Below are positions 56,523-64,000 of a stretch of 64,000 bases of DNA, piece by piece. The position numbers and the translations under genes are program-made. The notes beneath the pieces are model-generated. The model did no database searches, was not told the DNA's origin, and saw only the letters and a program-made list of their open reading frames with translations. The DNA is from Sphingopyxis sp. L1A2A (GTDB lineage Bacteria; Pseudomonadota; Alphaproteobacteria; Sphingomonadales; Sphingomonadaceae). Position 1 is the first letter of the stretch. Each line of letters starts with the position of its first letter. Location: contig NZ_SCOT01000006.1 of assembly GCF_005502465.1 (NCBI RefSeq), positions 62,001 to 126,000 of the forward strand, read 5' to 3'.

Positions 56523-56648
56523 TCAGCCCTGGCGCGCCTTGAAGCGGCGGTTGGTCTTGTTGATCACATAGGTGCGGCCACGACGACGGATAACGCGGTT
56601 ATCCCGGTGGCGGTCCTTCAGCGACTTCAGGCTGTTGCGAATCTTCAT
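56523..56648 (-). CDS. rpmJ: 50S ribosomal protein L36
   Basis: A 41-residue product starts [18 protein letters not shown] and ends [12 protein letters not shown]. It is the longer, cysteine-free form of L36. It is too short for many gene finders but is complete, with start ATG at 56648, stop TGA at 56523-56525 and a terminator directly after. Loss of the zinc cysteines (C- form) is common in proteobacteria. It helps fold 23S rRNA. Confidence 0.95.
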   Translation of the reverse strand: MKIRNSLKSLKDRHRDNRVIRRRGRTYVINKTNRRFKARQG

Positions 56649-56738
56649 GGTTCTTGTCCGTAAATCTTGGCGTGTTGACGCGAAGCGGCGCAACTATGGG
56701 GATGGGGGCAAAAAGTCAACCGCTGGTCGCCCATATTT

Positions 56739-56812
56739 CGTCATCCCGGACCTGATCCGGGATCCATGGCCGCGCTCGCCCGCATGGACCCCGGATCAAG
56801 TCCGGGGTGACG
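56739..56812. repeat. Intergenic palindrome, CCCGGACCTGATCCGGG family
   Basis: Arms at 56739-56768 and 56783-56812 are inverted 30-mers with a few mismatches. The element lies between rpmJ and rpoN and resembles the ATCCCGGA-type elements of sphingomonads. Confidence 0.85.
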
Positions 56813-56828
56813 ATGACCGGGCGGCGCT

Positions 56829-58298
56829 TTACCCCGCCAGCGCCTTTTGCCGCCGCCGCTGCACCGACGAGCCATAGCCCATCGCCTCGCGATATTTGAC
56901 CACGGTGCGGCGCGCGATGTCGTGGCCCTCGGCCGACAGTTTCTGCGCGATCGTCTCGTCCGACAGGATCGCCTTGCCATCCTCGGCCTCGATCATCGCC
57001 TTGATCCGGCTCTTGATCGATTCGGACGACACCGCGCCGTCGCCTTCGGTCGCCGAAATACCGCTCGAGAAGAAATATTTGAGCTCGAACAGTCCGCGCG
57101 GGCAGCTGAGATATTTGTTGCTGGTGACGCGGCTGACGGTCGATTCGTGCATGCCGATTTCCTCGGCGACCTGGCGCAGCGTCAGCGGCCGCATATGCGC
57201 GACGCCGTGCAGGAAAAAGCCCTCCTGCTGCTTCACGATCTCGCTCGCGACCTTGACGATCGTCCGCTGGCGCTGGTCGAGCGCGCGGACCAGCCAGTTG
57301 GCGCCCGCCAGCTGCTCCGACAGCCACGCCTTGCTCGTGGCCGCGGCGCCCTTGGCGAGTTCGGTATAATAGCGGCGGTTGACGAGCAGCCGCGGCAACG
57401 TCCCGCCGTTGATCTCGACCGCCCAGCCCGCTGCCGTCCGGCGGATATACAGGTCGGGAACGACCGCCTGCGACGCATCGCCGCCAAATTTCAGTCCGGG
57501 TTTCGGATCATAACCCCGCAATTCGCGAATCATGTCGGCCAGATCTTCGTCATCGACGCCGCAGATCCGCTTGAGCTGTGGAAAGGCGCCTTTGGCGACC
57601 AGATCGAGGTGCGCGATCATCGTCGCCATCGCCGGATCATAGCGGTCAGCCTCGCGCGCCTGAATCGCGATACATTCGGCGAGGTCGCGCCCGCCGACCC
57701 CCGACGGGTCGAAACATTGCACCCCCGCGAGCACCGCTTCGACCAGCGCGAGCGGCACGCCCAGCCGCTGCGCGACTTCGGCCAGGTCGGCGCGCAAATA
57801 TCCTGTCTCGTCGATCAGCCCGACCAGCTGCTGCGCGATCATCGCCTCCAGCCCGCTGAAGCGTTCGCCGACCTGGGCGATCAGATGGTCGTGGAGCGTT
57901 TCATCGTCGCCCGCGAAGCTGTCGAAATCGATGCCGTCGCTGTCGGCGCCCGACAGGCCGACGCTGTCGCTGGCGCTGTCGTGGTGGAAACTTTCGGCGG
58001 CCAGATCGACGTCGAGATCGTTGGCGGTGCCGCTGTCCGATGCCAGTGCCTGGTCGGCATCGAGCGACGCCGCCTCTGCCGCGGGCCCATCGCTGCCCGG
58101 CGCGTCACCGGGATCGCCGATACTGCCGTCGCTGTCCGCCGACGCCGTATCGAGCAGCGGATTGCCCTCGAGCGCTTCGGCCAGATAGGCTTCGAGTTCG
58201 AGGTTCGACAGCGCCAGCAGCTTGATCGCTTGCTGCAGCTGCGGCGTCATCACCAGCGATTGCGACTGGCGGAGATCGAGGCGCGGGCCCAACGCCAT
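56829..58298 (-). CDS. rpoN: RNA polymerase sigma-54 factor
   Basis: The 489-residue sigma-54 has a Gln-rich N-terminal activator region (SQSLVMTPQLQQAIKLLALS) and an acidic insert. The HTH is in LRQVAEEIGMHESTVSRVT, and the RpoN box is ARRTVVKYREA near the C-terminus. It directs polymerase to -24/-12 promoters with an enhancer-binding ATPase. It lies downstream of lptB, a widely conserved order. Confidence 0.97.
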   Translation of the reverse strand: MALGPRLDLRQSQSLVMTPQLQQAIKLLALSNLELEAYLAEALEGNPLLDTASADSDGSIGDPGDAPGSDGPAAEAASLDADQALASDSGTANDLDVDLAAESFHHDSASDSVGLSGADSDGIDFDSFAGDDETLHDHLIAQVGERFSGLEAMIAQQLVGLIDETGYLRADLAEVAQRLGVPLALVEAVLAGVQCFDPSGVGGRDLAECIAIQAREADRYDPAMATMIAHLDLVAKGAFPQLKRICGVDDEDLADMIRELRGYDPKPGLKFGGDASQAVVPDLYIRRTAAGWAVEINGGTLPRLLVNRRYYTELAKGAAATSKAWLSEQLAGANWLVRALDQRQRTIVKVASEIVKQQEGFFLHGVAHMRPLTLRQVAEEIGMHESTVSRVTSNKYLSCPRGLFELKYFFSSGISATEGDGAVSSESIKSRIKAMIEAEDGKAILSDETIAQKLSAEGHDIARRTVVKYREAMGYGSSVQRRRQKALAG

Positions 58299-58320
58299 CG
58301 GAAATTACCTGCTTACTTTC

Positions 58321-58399
58321 CCGTTCGTGTCGAGCGAAGTCGAGACACGTGAAGCCATGCACGAACTCGGCGTGTCTCGACTTCGCTCGACACGAACGG
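58321..58399. repeat. Intergenic palindrome, TCGAGACACG family, copy 1
   Basis: Perfect 29-bp inverted arms are at 58321-58349 and 58371-58399 (CCGTTCGTGTCGAGCGAAG outward). A related copy is at 63021-63092. It lies between lptB and rpoN, in the presumed operon. Confidence 0.92.
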
Positions 58400-58442
58400 A
58401 AATGGAAAGCGGCTCATTCGACATCGGTGCGGCCACGGCTCC

Positions 58443-59261
58443 TCACAGCGAGAAACCCTCGCCCAGATACAGCCGCCGCACTTCGGGATCGGCGACCAGT
58501 TCCTCGGGCGAACCCGCCAGCAACACCTTGCCGTCGTAGATGATGCAGGCGCGGTCGACGAGGTCGAGCGTTTCGCGGACATTATGGTCGGTGATCAGCA
58601 CCCCGATGCCGCGCGTCTTGAGGTCCGCGACCAGATCGCGGATGTCGCTGATCGACAGCGGATCGATCCCGGCAAAAGGTTCGTCGAGCAGCATGATCGA
58701 GGGGTTGGCGGCGAGCGCGCGGGCGATTTCGGCGCGGCGCCGTTCGCCGCCCGACAGCGCCATCGCCGCCGCATCGCGCAGCCGCGTCAGGCCGAATTCG
58801 TCGAGCAATTCTTCGAGCCGCGCGGCGCGCGCGACCTTGTCGGGCTCGCTGAGTTCGAGCACGGCAGCGATATTCTGTTCGACCGTCATGCCGCGAAAGA
58901 TCGAGGTTTCCTGCGGCAAATAGCCCAGGCCGAGGATCGCGCGGCGGTACATCGGCAGCGCGGTGATGTCCGATCCGTCGAGCATGATGCGCCCGGCGTC
59001 GGGCTTTACCAGCCCCATGATCGAATAGAAGCAGGTCGTCTTGCCCGCGCCGTTCGGGCCGAGCAGCCCGACAACCTCGCCCTTGCCGACCGACAGCGAC
59101 ACATCGGACAGGACGGTGCGCTTGTCATAGCTTTTGGCGATCGAAATGACCGCCAGACCGTTCCCCGCCGCAGCATCTTCGCGGGCATGCGCCCGGTGCT
59201 CGGCAACGCCATGGTCGGCGTCGGCAGTCAGCGTTGCCGGGGTCGCTTCGTCGTCTGTCAT
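58443..59261 (-). CDS. lptB: LPS export ABC transporter ATP-binding protein LptB
   Basis: The 272-residue ATPase drives lipopolysaccharide extraction from the inner membrane with LptFG. Walker A is GPNGAGKTT, the signature LSGGERRR and Walker B IMLLDEPFAGIDP. About 30 residues precede the usual start, an extension that some alphaproteobacterial LptB carry. ATG 59261 has AGGAAG about 9 bp upstream; a frame extending to 59366 has no such site. Confidence 0.95.
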   Translation of the reverse strand: MTDDEATPATLTADADHGVAEHRAHAREDAAAGNGLAVISIAKSYDKRTVLSDVSLSVGKGEVVGLLGPNGAGKTTCFYSIMGLVKPDAGRIMLDGSDITALPMYRRAILGLGYLPQETSIFRGMTVEQNIAAVLELSEPDKVARAARLEELLDEFGLTRLRDAAAMALSGGERRRAEIARALAANPSIMLLDEPFAGIDPLSISDIRDLVADLKTRGIGVLITDHNVRETLDLVDRACIIYDGKVLLAGSPEELVADPEVRRLYLGEGFSL

Positions 59262-59384
59262 TTCCACATCGCTTCCTGAGGAGACATGTGCGGGCGTTAC
59301 CCGAGGAGCGCCGCCAAGGTCAATCTGGCAAGATTTTTGCAGGGGCTTTCTGCTCCCCTCCCGCAAGCGAGAGGGGAGAAAAGG

Positions 59385-60767
59385 CTAGTGCCCCGCTTGC
59401 GGGCCCCGGACGATCCCCGACAGCGCAAGCTGTTCGTCGATCGCCGCGAGCAGCCGCGCCAGCGCCGCCTCGTCGGTCGCCTCGGCGCGCGCCACCAGCA
59501 CGTCCTGGGTGTTCGACGCGCGCAGCAGCCACCAGCCGTCGCCCGTCAGCACCCGCGCACCGTCGGTGCGATCGACCTTTGCCCCCGCCGCGGTGAGCCG
59601 CGCGAGAACTTCGTCCACAATGGCGAATTTGCGGACCTCATCGACCTGGAAGCGCAGCTCTGGGGTGTTGACCATCGGCGCCATCGCCCCGCGCAGCGCG
59701 GTGACGCTCTGCCCCAGCTTGGTCGCCGCCTCGATCAGCCGCACCGCGGCATAGGGCGCGTCGTCATAGCCATAATAGCGATCGGCGAAGAAGACATGGC
59801 CGCTCATCTCACCGGCCAGCGGGCTGCCGACCTCCTTCATCTTGGCCTTGATCAGGCTGTGGCCGGTTTTCCACATCAGCGGTGTCCCGCCCAGTTCGGC
59901 GACGCGGTCGAACAACGCCTGGCTGGCCTTTACATCGGCGATGATCGTGGCGCCCGGCCGATCGGGGAGCAGCGCGGCGGCGTAGATTTGCAGCAGCTGA
60001 TCGCCCCAGATCACCCGCCCCTCGCCGTCGATCGCACCGATGCGATCGCCATCTCCGTCGAAAGCGACGCCAAAATCGAGGCGCTTGTCGGCGACCAGCG
60101 CCTTCAGGTCGGCCAGATTTTTTTCCTCGGTGGGATCGGGATGGTGGTTCGGAAAATGGCCGTCGATGTCGGTAAACAACAGATGATGCTCGCCCGGAAG
60201 TTTCGCGGTCAGCTTCTCGATGACGGTGCCGGCGGCGCCGTTGCCGGCGTCCCAGCCGATGCGGAAAGCGCCGCCGCTGAACCCTTCGACCAGCCGGTCG
60301 ACATAGGCATCGACGATGTCGATGCTTTGCGCCGTGCCTTCGCCCGCCTCCCAATCGCCCGCGGCAGCCATTTCGCCGATCCGCAGAATATCGGCGCCGT
60401 AGAAAGGTCGCCCCTGCATCACAAATTTGAAACCGTTATAGTCGGGGGGATTGTGGCTGCCGGTTATCTGTATGCCGCCGTCCACGTCTTCGGTTGAGGC
60501 GGCGTAATAGAGCATCGGGGTCGGCCCCAGCCCGACGTTCAAGGCGTCGATCCCCGCGGCGTTGACCCCGGCGACCAGCGCATCGCACAGCATCGGCGAC
60601 GACAGCCGCCCATCATAGCCCACCGCGACCCGGCTGCCCCCGGCGCGCGCGACCAGCGTCGCAAAGCTGCGCCCGATTGCATAGGCGTCGGCGGCGGACA
60701 ATGTGTCGCCGACGACGCCGCGGATGTCATATTCGCGCAGCATCGTGGGATGGAAGATATGGGTCAT
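59385..60767 (-). CDS. Phosphomannomutase/phosphoglucomutase
   Basis: The 460-residue enzyme interconverts hexose 1- and 6-phosphates for LPS and exopolysaccharide. Active Ser is in [15 protein letters not shown], the metal site is DGDGDRIG, and the sugar loop lies around GEMSGHVFF. It is of the AlgC type. The gene stands apart from mipZ by 31 bp (60768-60798), in the same direction. Confidence 0.95.
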   Translation of the reverse strand: MTHIFHPTMLREYDIRGVVGDTLSAADAYAIGRSFATLVARAGGSRVAVGYDGRLSSPMLCDALVAGVNAAGIDALNVGLGPTPMLYYAASTEDVDGGIQITGSHNPPDYNGFKFVMQGRPFYGADILRIGEMAAAGDWEAGEGTAQSIDIVDAYVDRLVEGFSGGAFRIGWDAGNGAAGTVIEKLTAKLPGEHHLLFTDIDGHFPNHHPDPTEEKNLADLKALVADKRLDFGVAFDGDGDRIGAIDGEGRVIWGDQLLQIYAAALLPDRPGATIIADVKASQALFDRVAELGGTPLMWKTGHSLIKAKMKEVGSPLAGEMSGHVFFADRYYGYDDAPYAAVRLIEAATKLGQSVTALRGAMAPMVNTPELRFQVDEVRKFAIVDEVLARLTAAGAKVDRTDGARVLTGDGWWLLRASNTQDVLVARAEATDEAALARLLAAIDEQLALSGIVRGPQAGH

Positions 60768-60798
60768 CGGATGGTCCTGTCTGGGGGAAGACTGAGGG

Positions 60799-61620
60799 TC
60801 AGGCGGCGGCGAAGAGGTCGCCGTCGGGATGAAACCGCTCGCGCGCCGGAAGGTTCAGCCCCCCCATCGCCTCGCGCAGTTCCTGCCGCGCGACGACATG
60901 GCCGATGCCCATGCCGCCCAGATGCGCCTTGTCGAGCAGGGTGAGCCCGGCGGGAAACAGCTCGCGATAGATGACGCGCTCGCCGAGGCCGGGGATGACG
61001 CGAAAGCCGACGCGGCGCGACAGCTGGCTGAGCGCCTCGCCGACGCGGCGCATATTGTGTGCGTCGACATGCTGGAGCCGGTTGCGCAGGATGATCCAGT
61101 CGATCGTCCGCCCGTCGGTCTTGGCCCGCGCCTTGCGGGTGTCCCAGATCAGTTCGGAATAAAAGCTGGGGCGGGTGACCTGAAATGTCTCGGGATCGAC
61201 CTGCCCGATCAGGTCGAAATCGATGAAGCTGTCGTTGATCGGGGTGACCAGCGTGTCGGCGGTCATCGCCAGATGGCGCGCAAACACATCGTCGCGGCCC
61301 GGGGTGTCGGCGACGAAATAGTCGCAATCCGCAGTCAGCCGCGCGACCTGCGCGTCGAGCTCTGCGACCGTGGTGCCCTCGAACACTTCGAAATGCGGCA
61401 TCGGCAGCTCGATAGCGCGGCGTTTTGCGGTGCCGACGCGATTCTCGAGATAGCGGTGAAAGGTGCGCTGGCGCGGGTCGAGATCGAGCCCGGCGACCTT
61501 CCAGCCCTGGCTCGCCAGCGCGACCGCAAAGTGCACGGCACAAGTCGATTTGCCCGTGCCGCCCTTCTCATTGGCAAAGATGATGCGGTGCGGGGCGGGC
61601 TTCGTCGCTATAGTCGTCAT
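60799..61620 (-). CDS. mipZ: Division plane positioning ATPase MipZ
   Basis: This 273-residue ParA-like ATPase forms a polar gradient that keeps FtsZ off the poles in alphaproteobacteria. The deviant Walker A is [10 protein letters not shown], followed by [18 protein letters not shown], a MipZ hallmark. It is not a plasmid ParA, since the neighbours are chromosomal and there is no parB. ATG 61620 is chosen from the conserved N-terminus; a longer frame runs through the divergent panC. Confidence 0.95.
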   Translation of the reverse strand: MTTIATKPAPHRIIFANEKGGTGKSTCAVHFAVALASQGWKVAGLDLDPRQRTFHRYLENRVGTAKRRAIELPMPHFEVFEGTTVAELDAQVARLTADCDYFVADTPGRDDVFARHLAMTADTLVTPINDSFIDFDLIGQVDPETFQVTRPSFYSELIWDTRKARAKTDGRTIDWIILRNRLQHVDAHNMRRVGEALSQLSRRVGFRVIPGLGERVIYRELFPAGLTLLDKAHLGGMGIGHVVARQELREAMGGLNLPARERFHPDGDLFAAA

Positions 61621-61707
61621 GGGCCGTTGCGATTTTCCAGTTGGCGCGGCATGGGCGGCCGACGCGCGAAGTGATACAGTCGCGCCAATATCGAAGGGCG
61701 ACCGAGC

Positions 61708-62547
61708 GTGCAAATCATCCGTGACATCGCGATGCTGGACCGTGCCGTTGCGGCACTGAAGCAGGGGGGCAAGAACGTCGCTTTGGTGCCGACGATGGGG
61801 GCGCTGCACGACGGCCATCTGTCGCTGGTCCGCATGGCGCGGCGCGTCGCCGACCATGTGATCGTGTCGATCTTTGTCAACCCGACCCAGTTCGGCCCCA
61901 ACGAGGATTTCGCCGCCTATCCCCGCGACGAAGCGCGCGACGCCGCGCTGCTGGTCGAAGAAGGCGTCGGACTGCTGTGGGCACCCGATGTCGCGGTGAT
62001 GTATCCGGGCGGCCACAGCACCCATATCGAGGTCGCCGAACTCGGCGCCGATTATTGCGGCGCCGCGCGGCCCGGCCATTTCGACGGGGTCGCGACCGTC
62101 GTCGCCAAATTGTTCAACCAGGTCCGCCCCGACATCGCCATTTTTGGCGAAAAGGACTGGCAGCAGCTGGCGATCATCCGCCGCATGGCGCGCGATCTCG
62201 ATTTCGGGCTCGACATTTTGGGGGCGCCGATCGCGCGCGATCCCGACGGCCTCGCGCTGTCGTCGCGCAACGCCTATCTCTCCGCTGAGCAGCGCAGCGC
62301 AGCGGTCGCCTTTCCGACAGCGCTCAAGACCGCATCCGCCGCGCTGGCGAACGGCGACGACATGTACGAAACGCTCGCCAAAGCCGAAGCGGCGATCGTC
62401 GCGGGCGGCTTCGACAGCGTCGACTATATCGCGCTCGCCGACGCCGACAGTCTGGAAAGGCTGAACATTTTTCGCGCCCCGGCGCGCCTGCTGGCGGCCG
62501 CGCGGATCGGAAAAACACGGCTGATCGACAATTATCCGGTGGGTTGA
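61708..62547 (+). CDS. panC: Pantothenate synthetase
   Basis: The 279-residue enzyme joins pantoate and beta-alanine with ATP, in the route to coenzyme A. VPTMGALHDGHLSLV holds the HIGH-like motif, and IFGEKDWQQL and LALSSRNAYLS match the family. It begins with GTG at 61708, with GAAGGG 9 bp upstream. It is divergent from mipZ by 87 bp. Confidence 0.97.
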   Translation: MQIIRDIAMLDRAVAALKQGGKNVALVPTMGALHDGHLSLVRMARRVADHVIVSIFVNPTQFGPNEDFAAYPRDEARDAALLVEEGVGLLWAPDVAVMYPGGHSTHIEVAELGADYCGAARPGHFDGVATVVAKLFNQVRPDIAIFGEKDWQQLAIIRRMARDLDFGLDILGAPIARDPDGLALSSRNAYLSAEQRSAAVAFPTALKTASAALANGDDMYETLAKAEAAIVAGGFDSVDYIALADADSLERLNIFRAPARLLAAARIGKTRLIDNYPVG

Positions 62548-62561
62548 CGAAAAGCGAAAAC

Positions 62562-62575
62562 GGCTGAATTCAGCC
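62562..62575. repeat. 14-bp perfect palindrome after panC
   Basis: GGCTGAATTCAGCC lies 14 bp after the panC stop. It could be a weak terminator stem or a protein-binding site; there is no T-run. Confidence 0.5.
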
Positions 62576-62612
62576 ATTTCAGCGCGCCATCCCCAAGAAA
62601 TTACCAACCATG

Positions 62613-62628
62613 TTAACGCTTTGTTGAC
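62613..62628 (+). promoter_or_regulatory. CtrA-like binding site
   Basis: TTAACGCTTTGTTGAC matches the alphaproteobacterial CtrA consensus TTAA-N7-TTAAC except for one base (TTGAC). It lies about 60 bp before the Sel1-like gene. Confidence 0.45.
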
Positions 62629-62687
62629 CATAAGCCGCAAGGTTGGGGCCCGAAGCCTCCTGTGGGGGGAGGCGACAGGGGGTTTTT

Positions 62688-63002
62688 ATGGCCAACAGTC
62701 TGAAGTCCGCAGCATATCTGATCGAAAGCCGCTTGCTCGATGCCGCACGCGGCGATGCCAATGCCTATTTCGACCTGGGCATCGCTTTTTCGACCGGCAC
62801 CGGCGGGGTCGATGTCGACCTGATCCAGGCGCATAAATGGTTCAACCTTGCCGCGCTCGGCGGCAACAAGGAAGGCCAGCAATGCCGCGCCGACCTGTCC
62901 GATGAAATGAGCCGCGATGAAATCGCCGAAGCGCAGCGCCAGGCGCGCGCGTGGCTCGACGAAACCGCCCGCCGTCCGGCAGCACGGCGGTTCGCGGCGT
63001 AA
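62688..63002 (+). CDS. Sel1-like repeat protein
   Basis: The 104-residue protein has a Sel1-type TPR repeat (AYFDLGIAFSTGTGG, then LIQAHKWFNLAALGG). A helical tail with MSRDEIAEAQRQARAWLDE follows. There is no signal peptide, so it is cytoplasmic. Sel1 proteins bind other proteins. ATG 62688 starts the conserved MANSLKSAAYLIESR; an earlier frame would add unlikely residues. A CtrA-like site lies upstream. Confidence 0.85.
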   Translation: MANSLKSAAYLIESRLLDAARGDANAYFDLGIAFSTGTGGVDVDLIQAHKWFNLAALGGNKEGQQCRADLSDEMSRDEIAEAQRQARAWLDETARRPAARRFAA

Positions 63003-63020
63003 AACGCGCCCCTCTTCCGC

Positions 63021-63092
63021 TCATGTCGAGCGTAGTCGAGACACCCATCGCGAATCCCGGCGCTCAGCGTGTCTCGACTTCGCTCGACACGA
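63021..63092. repeat. Intergenic palindrome, TCGAGACACG family, copy 2
   Basis: Arms at 63021-63044 and 63069-63092 are inverted with two mismatches, and the sequence matches copy 1 at 58321-58399. It lies between convergent genes. Confidence 0.88.
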
Positions 63093-63110
63093 ACGGGATT
63101 TGATGATCGT

Positions 63111-64000
63111 TTAACCCGCCCGCCGGAACGGCATATGCCCTTCGAGCCACGCCATTTCGACCTCTTCCGCCTGCCGCTCCCGGTCCAGAAAATCGCCCAC
63201 CGCGCGGCGGAACCCGGGATCGGCGATGAAATGCGCCGACCAGGTCGCGACCGGTCCATAGCCGCGCGCCAGCTTATGCCCGCCCTGCGCGCCCGCCTCG
63301 ACCCGTGCCAGCCGGCGCGCGATCGCGATATCGATCGCGCGGTAATAGCAAAGTTCAAAATGCAGATAGGGGATCTCGGTCAGGCATCCCCAATAGCGTC
63401 CATACAGCGTATCGGCGCCGACGAAATGCAACGCCCCCGCCACGGCTTGCTCGCCATCATAGGCGAGCAGCAAGATGATCTGCTCGGCCATCCGTTCGCC
63501 AATCAGGTCGAAGGCTGCGCGCGTCAGATAGGGCTGCCCCCATTTGCGCGCGCCGGTGTCCTGATAGAAGAGCCACATGGCGTCCCAATGCTCGGGGCGG
63601 ATCGCAGCGCCGGTCAATTCCTCGATCCGCAGACCTTGAACGGCGCGGGACCGCTCCTTGCGCAGCTGCTTGCGCTTGGCCGAGGTCAGCGTGGCGAGGA
63701 AATCGTCGAAGCTGGCATAGCCCGCATTGGCGAAATGGAACTGGATATCGCGGCGCACCAGCCACCCCGCCGCTTCAAACAACGGCATCTGGTCGGGCGC
63801 GACAAAGGTCGCGTGCGCCGACGACAGGCCGTTCTGGCGCACCACCGTTTCGGCGGCGCGGATCAACAGCCGCGCGTCATCGCTGTCCGGCGCCAGCAGC
63901 CGCGGCCCCGGCACCGGGGTAAAGGGCGCCGCGATCTGGAGCTTGGGATAATAATCGCCCCCCGCGCGCGCCCATGCATCGGCCCAGCCCTGGTCAAAGA
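63111..64000 (-). CDS. GNAT/FemAB-like N-acyltransferase (DUF482), N-terminus cut by window
   Basis: The frame is open to the right edge, so the N-terminus is missing. The visible part reads WARAGGDYYPKLQIAAPFTP and then VPGPRLL, typical of DUF482 proteins related to FemAB peptidoglycan acyltransferases. YLHFELCYYRAIDIAIAR and GAQGGHKLARGYGP complete the GNAT-like core. The substrate is unknown; a role in the cell envelope or amino-acyl transfer is inferred from the family. Confidence 0.88.
   Translation of the reverse strand, partial: FDQGWADAWARAGGDYYPKLQIAAPFTPVPGPRLLAPDSDDARLLIRAAETVVRQNGLSSAHATFVAPDQMPLFEAAGWLVRRDIQFHFANAGYASFDDFLATLTSAKRKQLRKERSRAVQGLRIEELTGAAIRPEHWDAMWLFYQDTGARKWGQPYLTRAAFDLIGERMAEQIILLLAYDGEQAVAGALHFVGADTLYGRYWGCLTEIPYLHFELCYYRAIDIAIARRLARVEAGAQGGHKLARGYGPVATWSAHFIADPGFRRAVGDFLDRERQAEEVEMAWLEGHMPFRRAG

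Noticed and set aside
60799..61620. Plasmid partition locus (ParA)
   Set aside because: The deviant Walker protein is MipZ by its [10 protein letters not shown] motif and lies among chromosomal genes; there is no parB.

Overview
The window is chromosomal DNA from an alphaproteobacterium of the order Sphingomonadales; Sphingopyxis is the best guess, from family resemblance only. The basis is high GC (about two-thirds by eye), two tandem TonB-dependent receptors, MipZ, COQ9, MmcB, a DUF3576-leuS-lptE-holA operon, lptB-rpoN, and several families of intergenic palindromes of the kind common in sphingomonad genomes. Genes are tightly packed on both strands, often with 1-4 bp start/stop overlaps. 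I see no rRNA, tRNA, CRISPR array, prophage or transposase. Both edges cut a gene.

Layout: 1-6344 is a plus-strand run of DUF4350, MoxR ATPase, DUF58, SpoIIM-like and RDD membrane proteins (a MoxR chaperone-type system), then a nitroreductase and a lipoprotein. 6491-15656 holds a small lipoprotein, gyrB, an RlpA-like protein, glutaminase, and an Lhr-like helicase and PdeM nuclease with an aspartyl protease between them. 15817-21650 carries two paralogous TonB-dependent receptors. 21931-26578 is the minus-strand operon DUF3576-leuS-lptE-holA. 26859-30103 has a conserved secreted protein, a ThiE/TenI-like protein, YggS, an HNH nuclease of atypical composition and a DUF4402 protein. 30178-33061 is a three-gene type III polyketide synthase / methyltransferase / flavoprotein cassette. 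33156-38434 has MsrB, a class A penicillin-binding protein, a YgjP-like metallopeptidase, a YcgN-like cysteine-cluster protein, a SCO protein and an ankyrin protein.

38492-40828 contains an unusual RibB: an N-terminal helix-turn-helix-like segment, the DHBP synthase domain, and a GTP-cyclohydrolase-II-like C-terminus without the zinc cysteines (the published RibBX type). Nested palindromes lie directly upstream, and ribH and a membrane protein follow. Old yellow enzyme, a DMT transporter, COQ9, feoAB, ssb and mmcB follow to 46992. The other riboflavin genes, ribD and ribE, lie on the opposite strand (46989-48595). A probable small RNA with its own terminator is at 49212-49274. 49328-56648 has a thioesterase, aminopeptidase P, oligopeptidase B, a beta-lactamase-fold hydrolase, a HAD hydrolase and rpmJ (L36). 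56829-64000 has rpoN, lptB, phosphomannomutase, mipZ, panC, a Sel1-like protein behind a CtrA-like site, and a GNAT/FemAB-like acyltransferase cut by the window end.

The strongest leads for new biology are the RibBX-HTH protein with its palindromic upstream region (a possible enzyme-repressor controlling riboflavin synthesis), the 49.2 kb small RNA with a CU-rich single-stranded stretch, and the type III PKS cassette.
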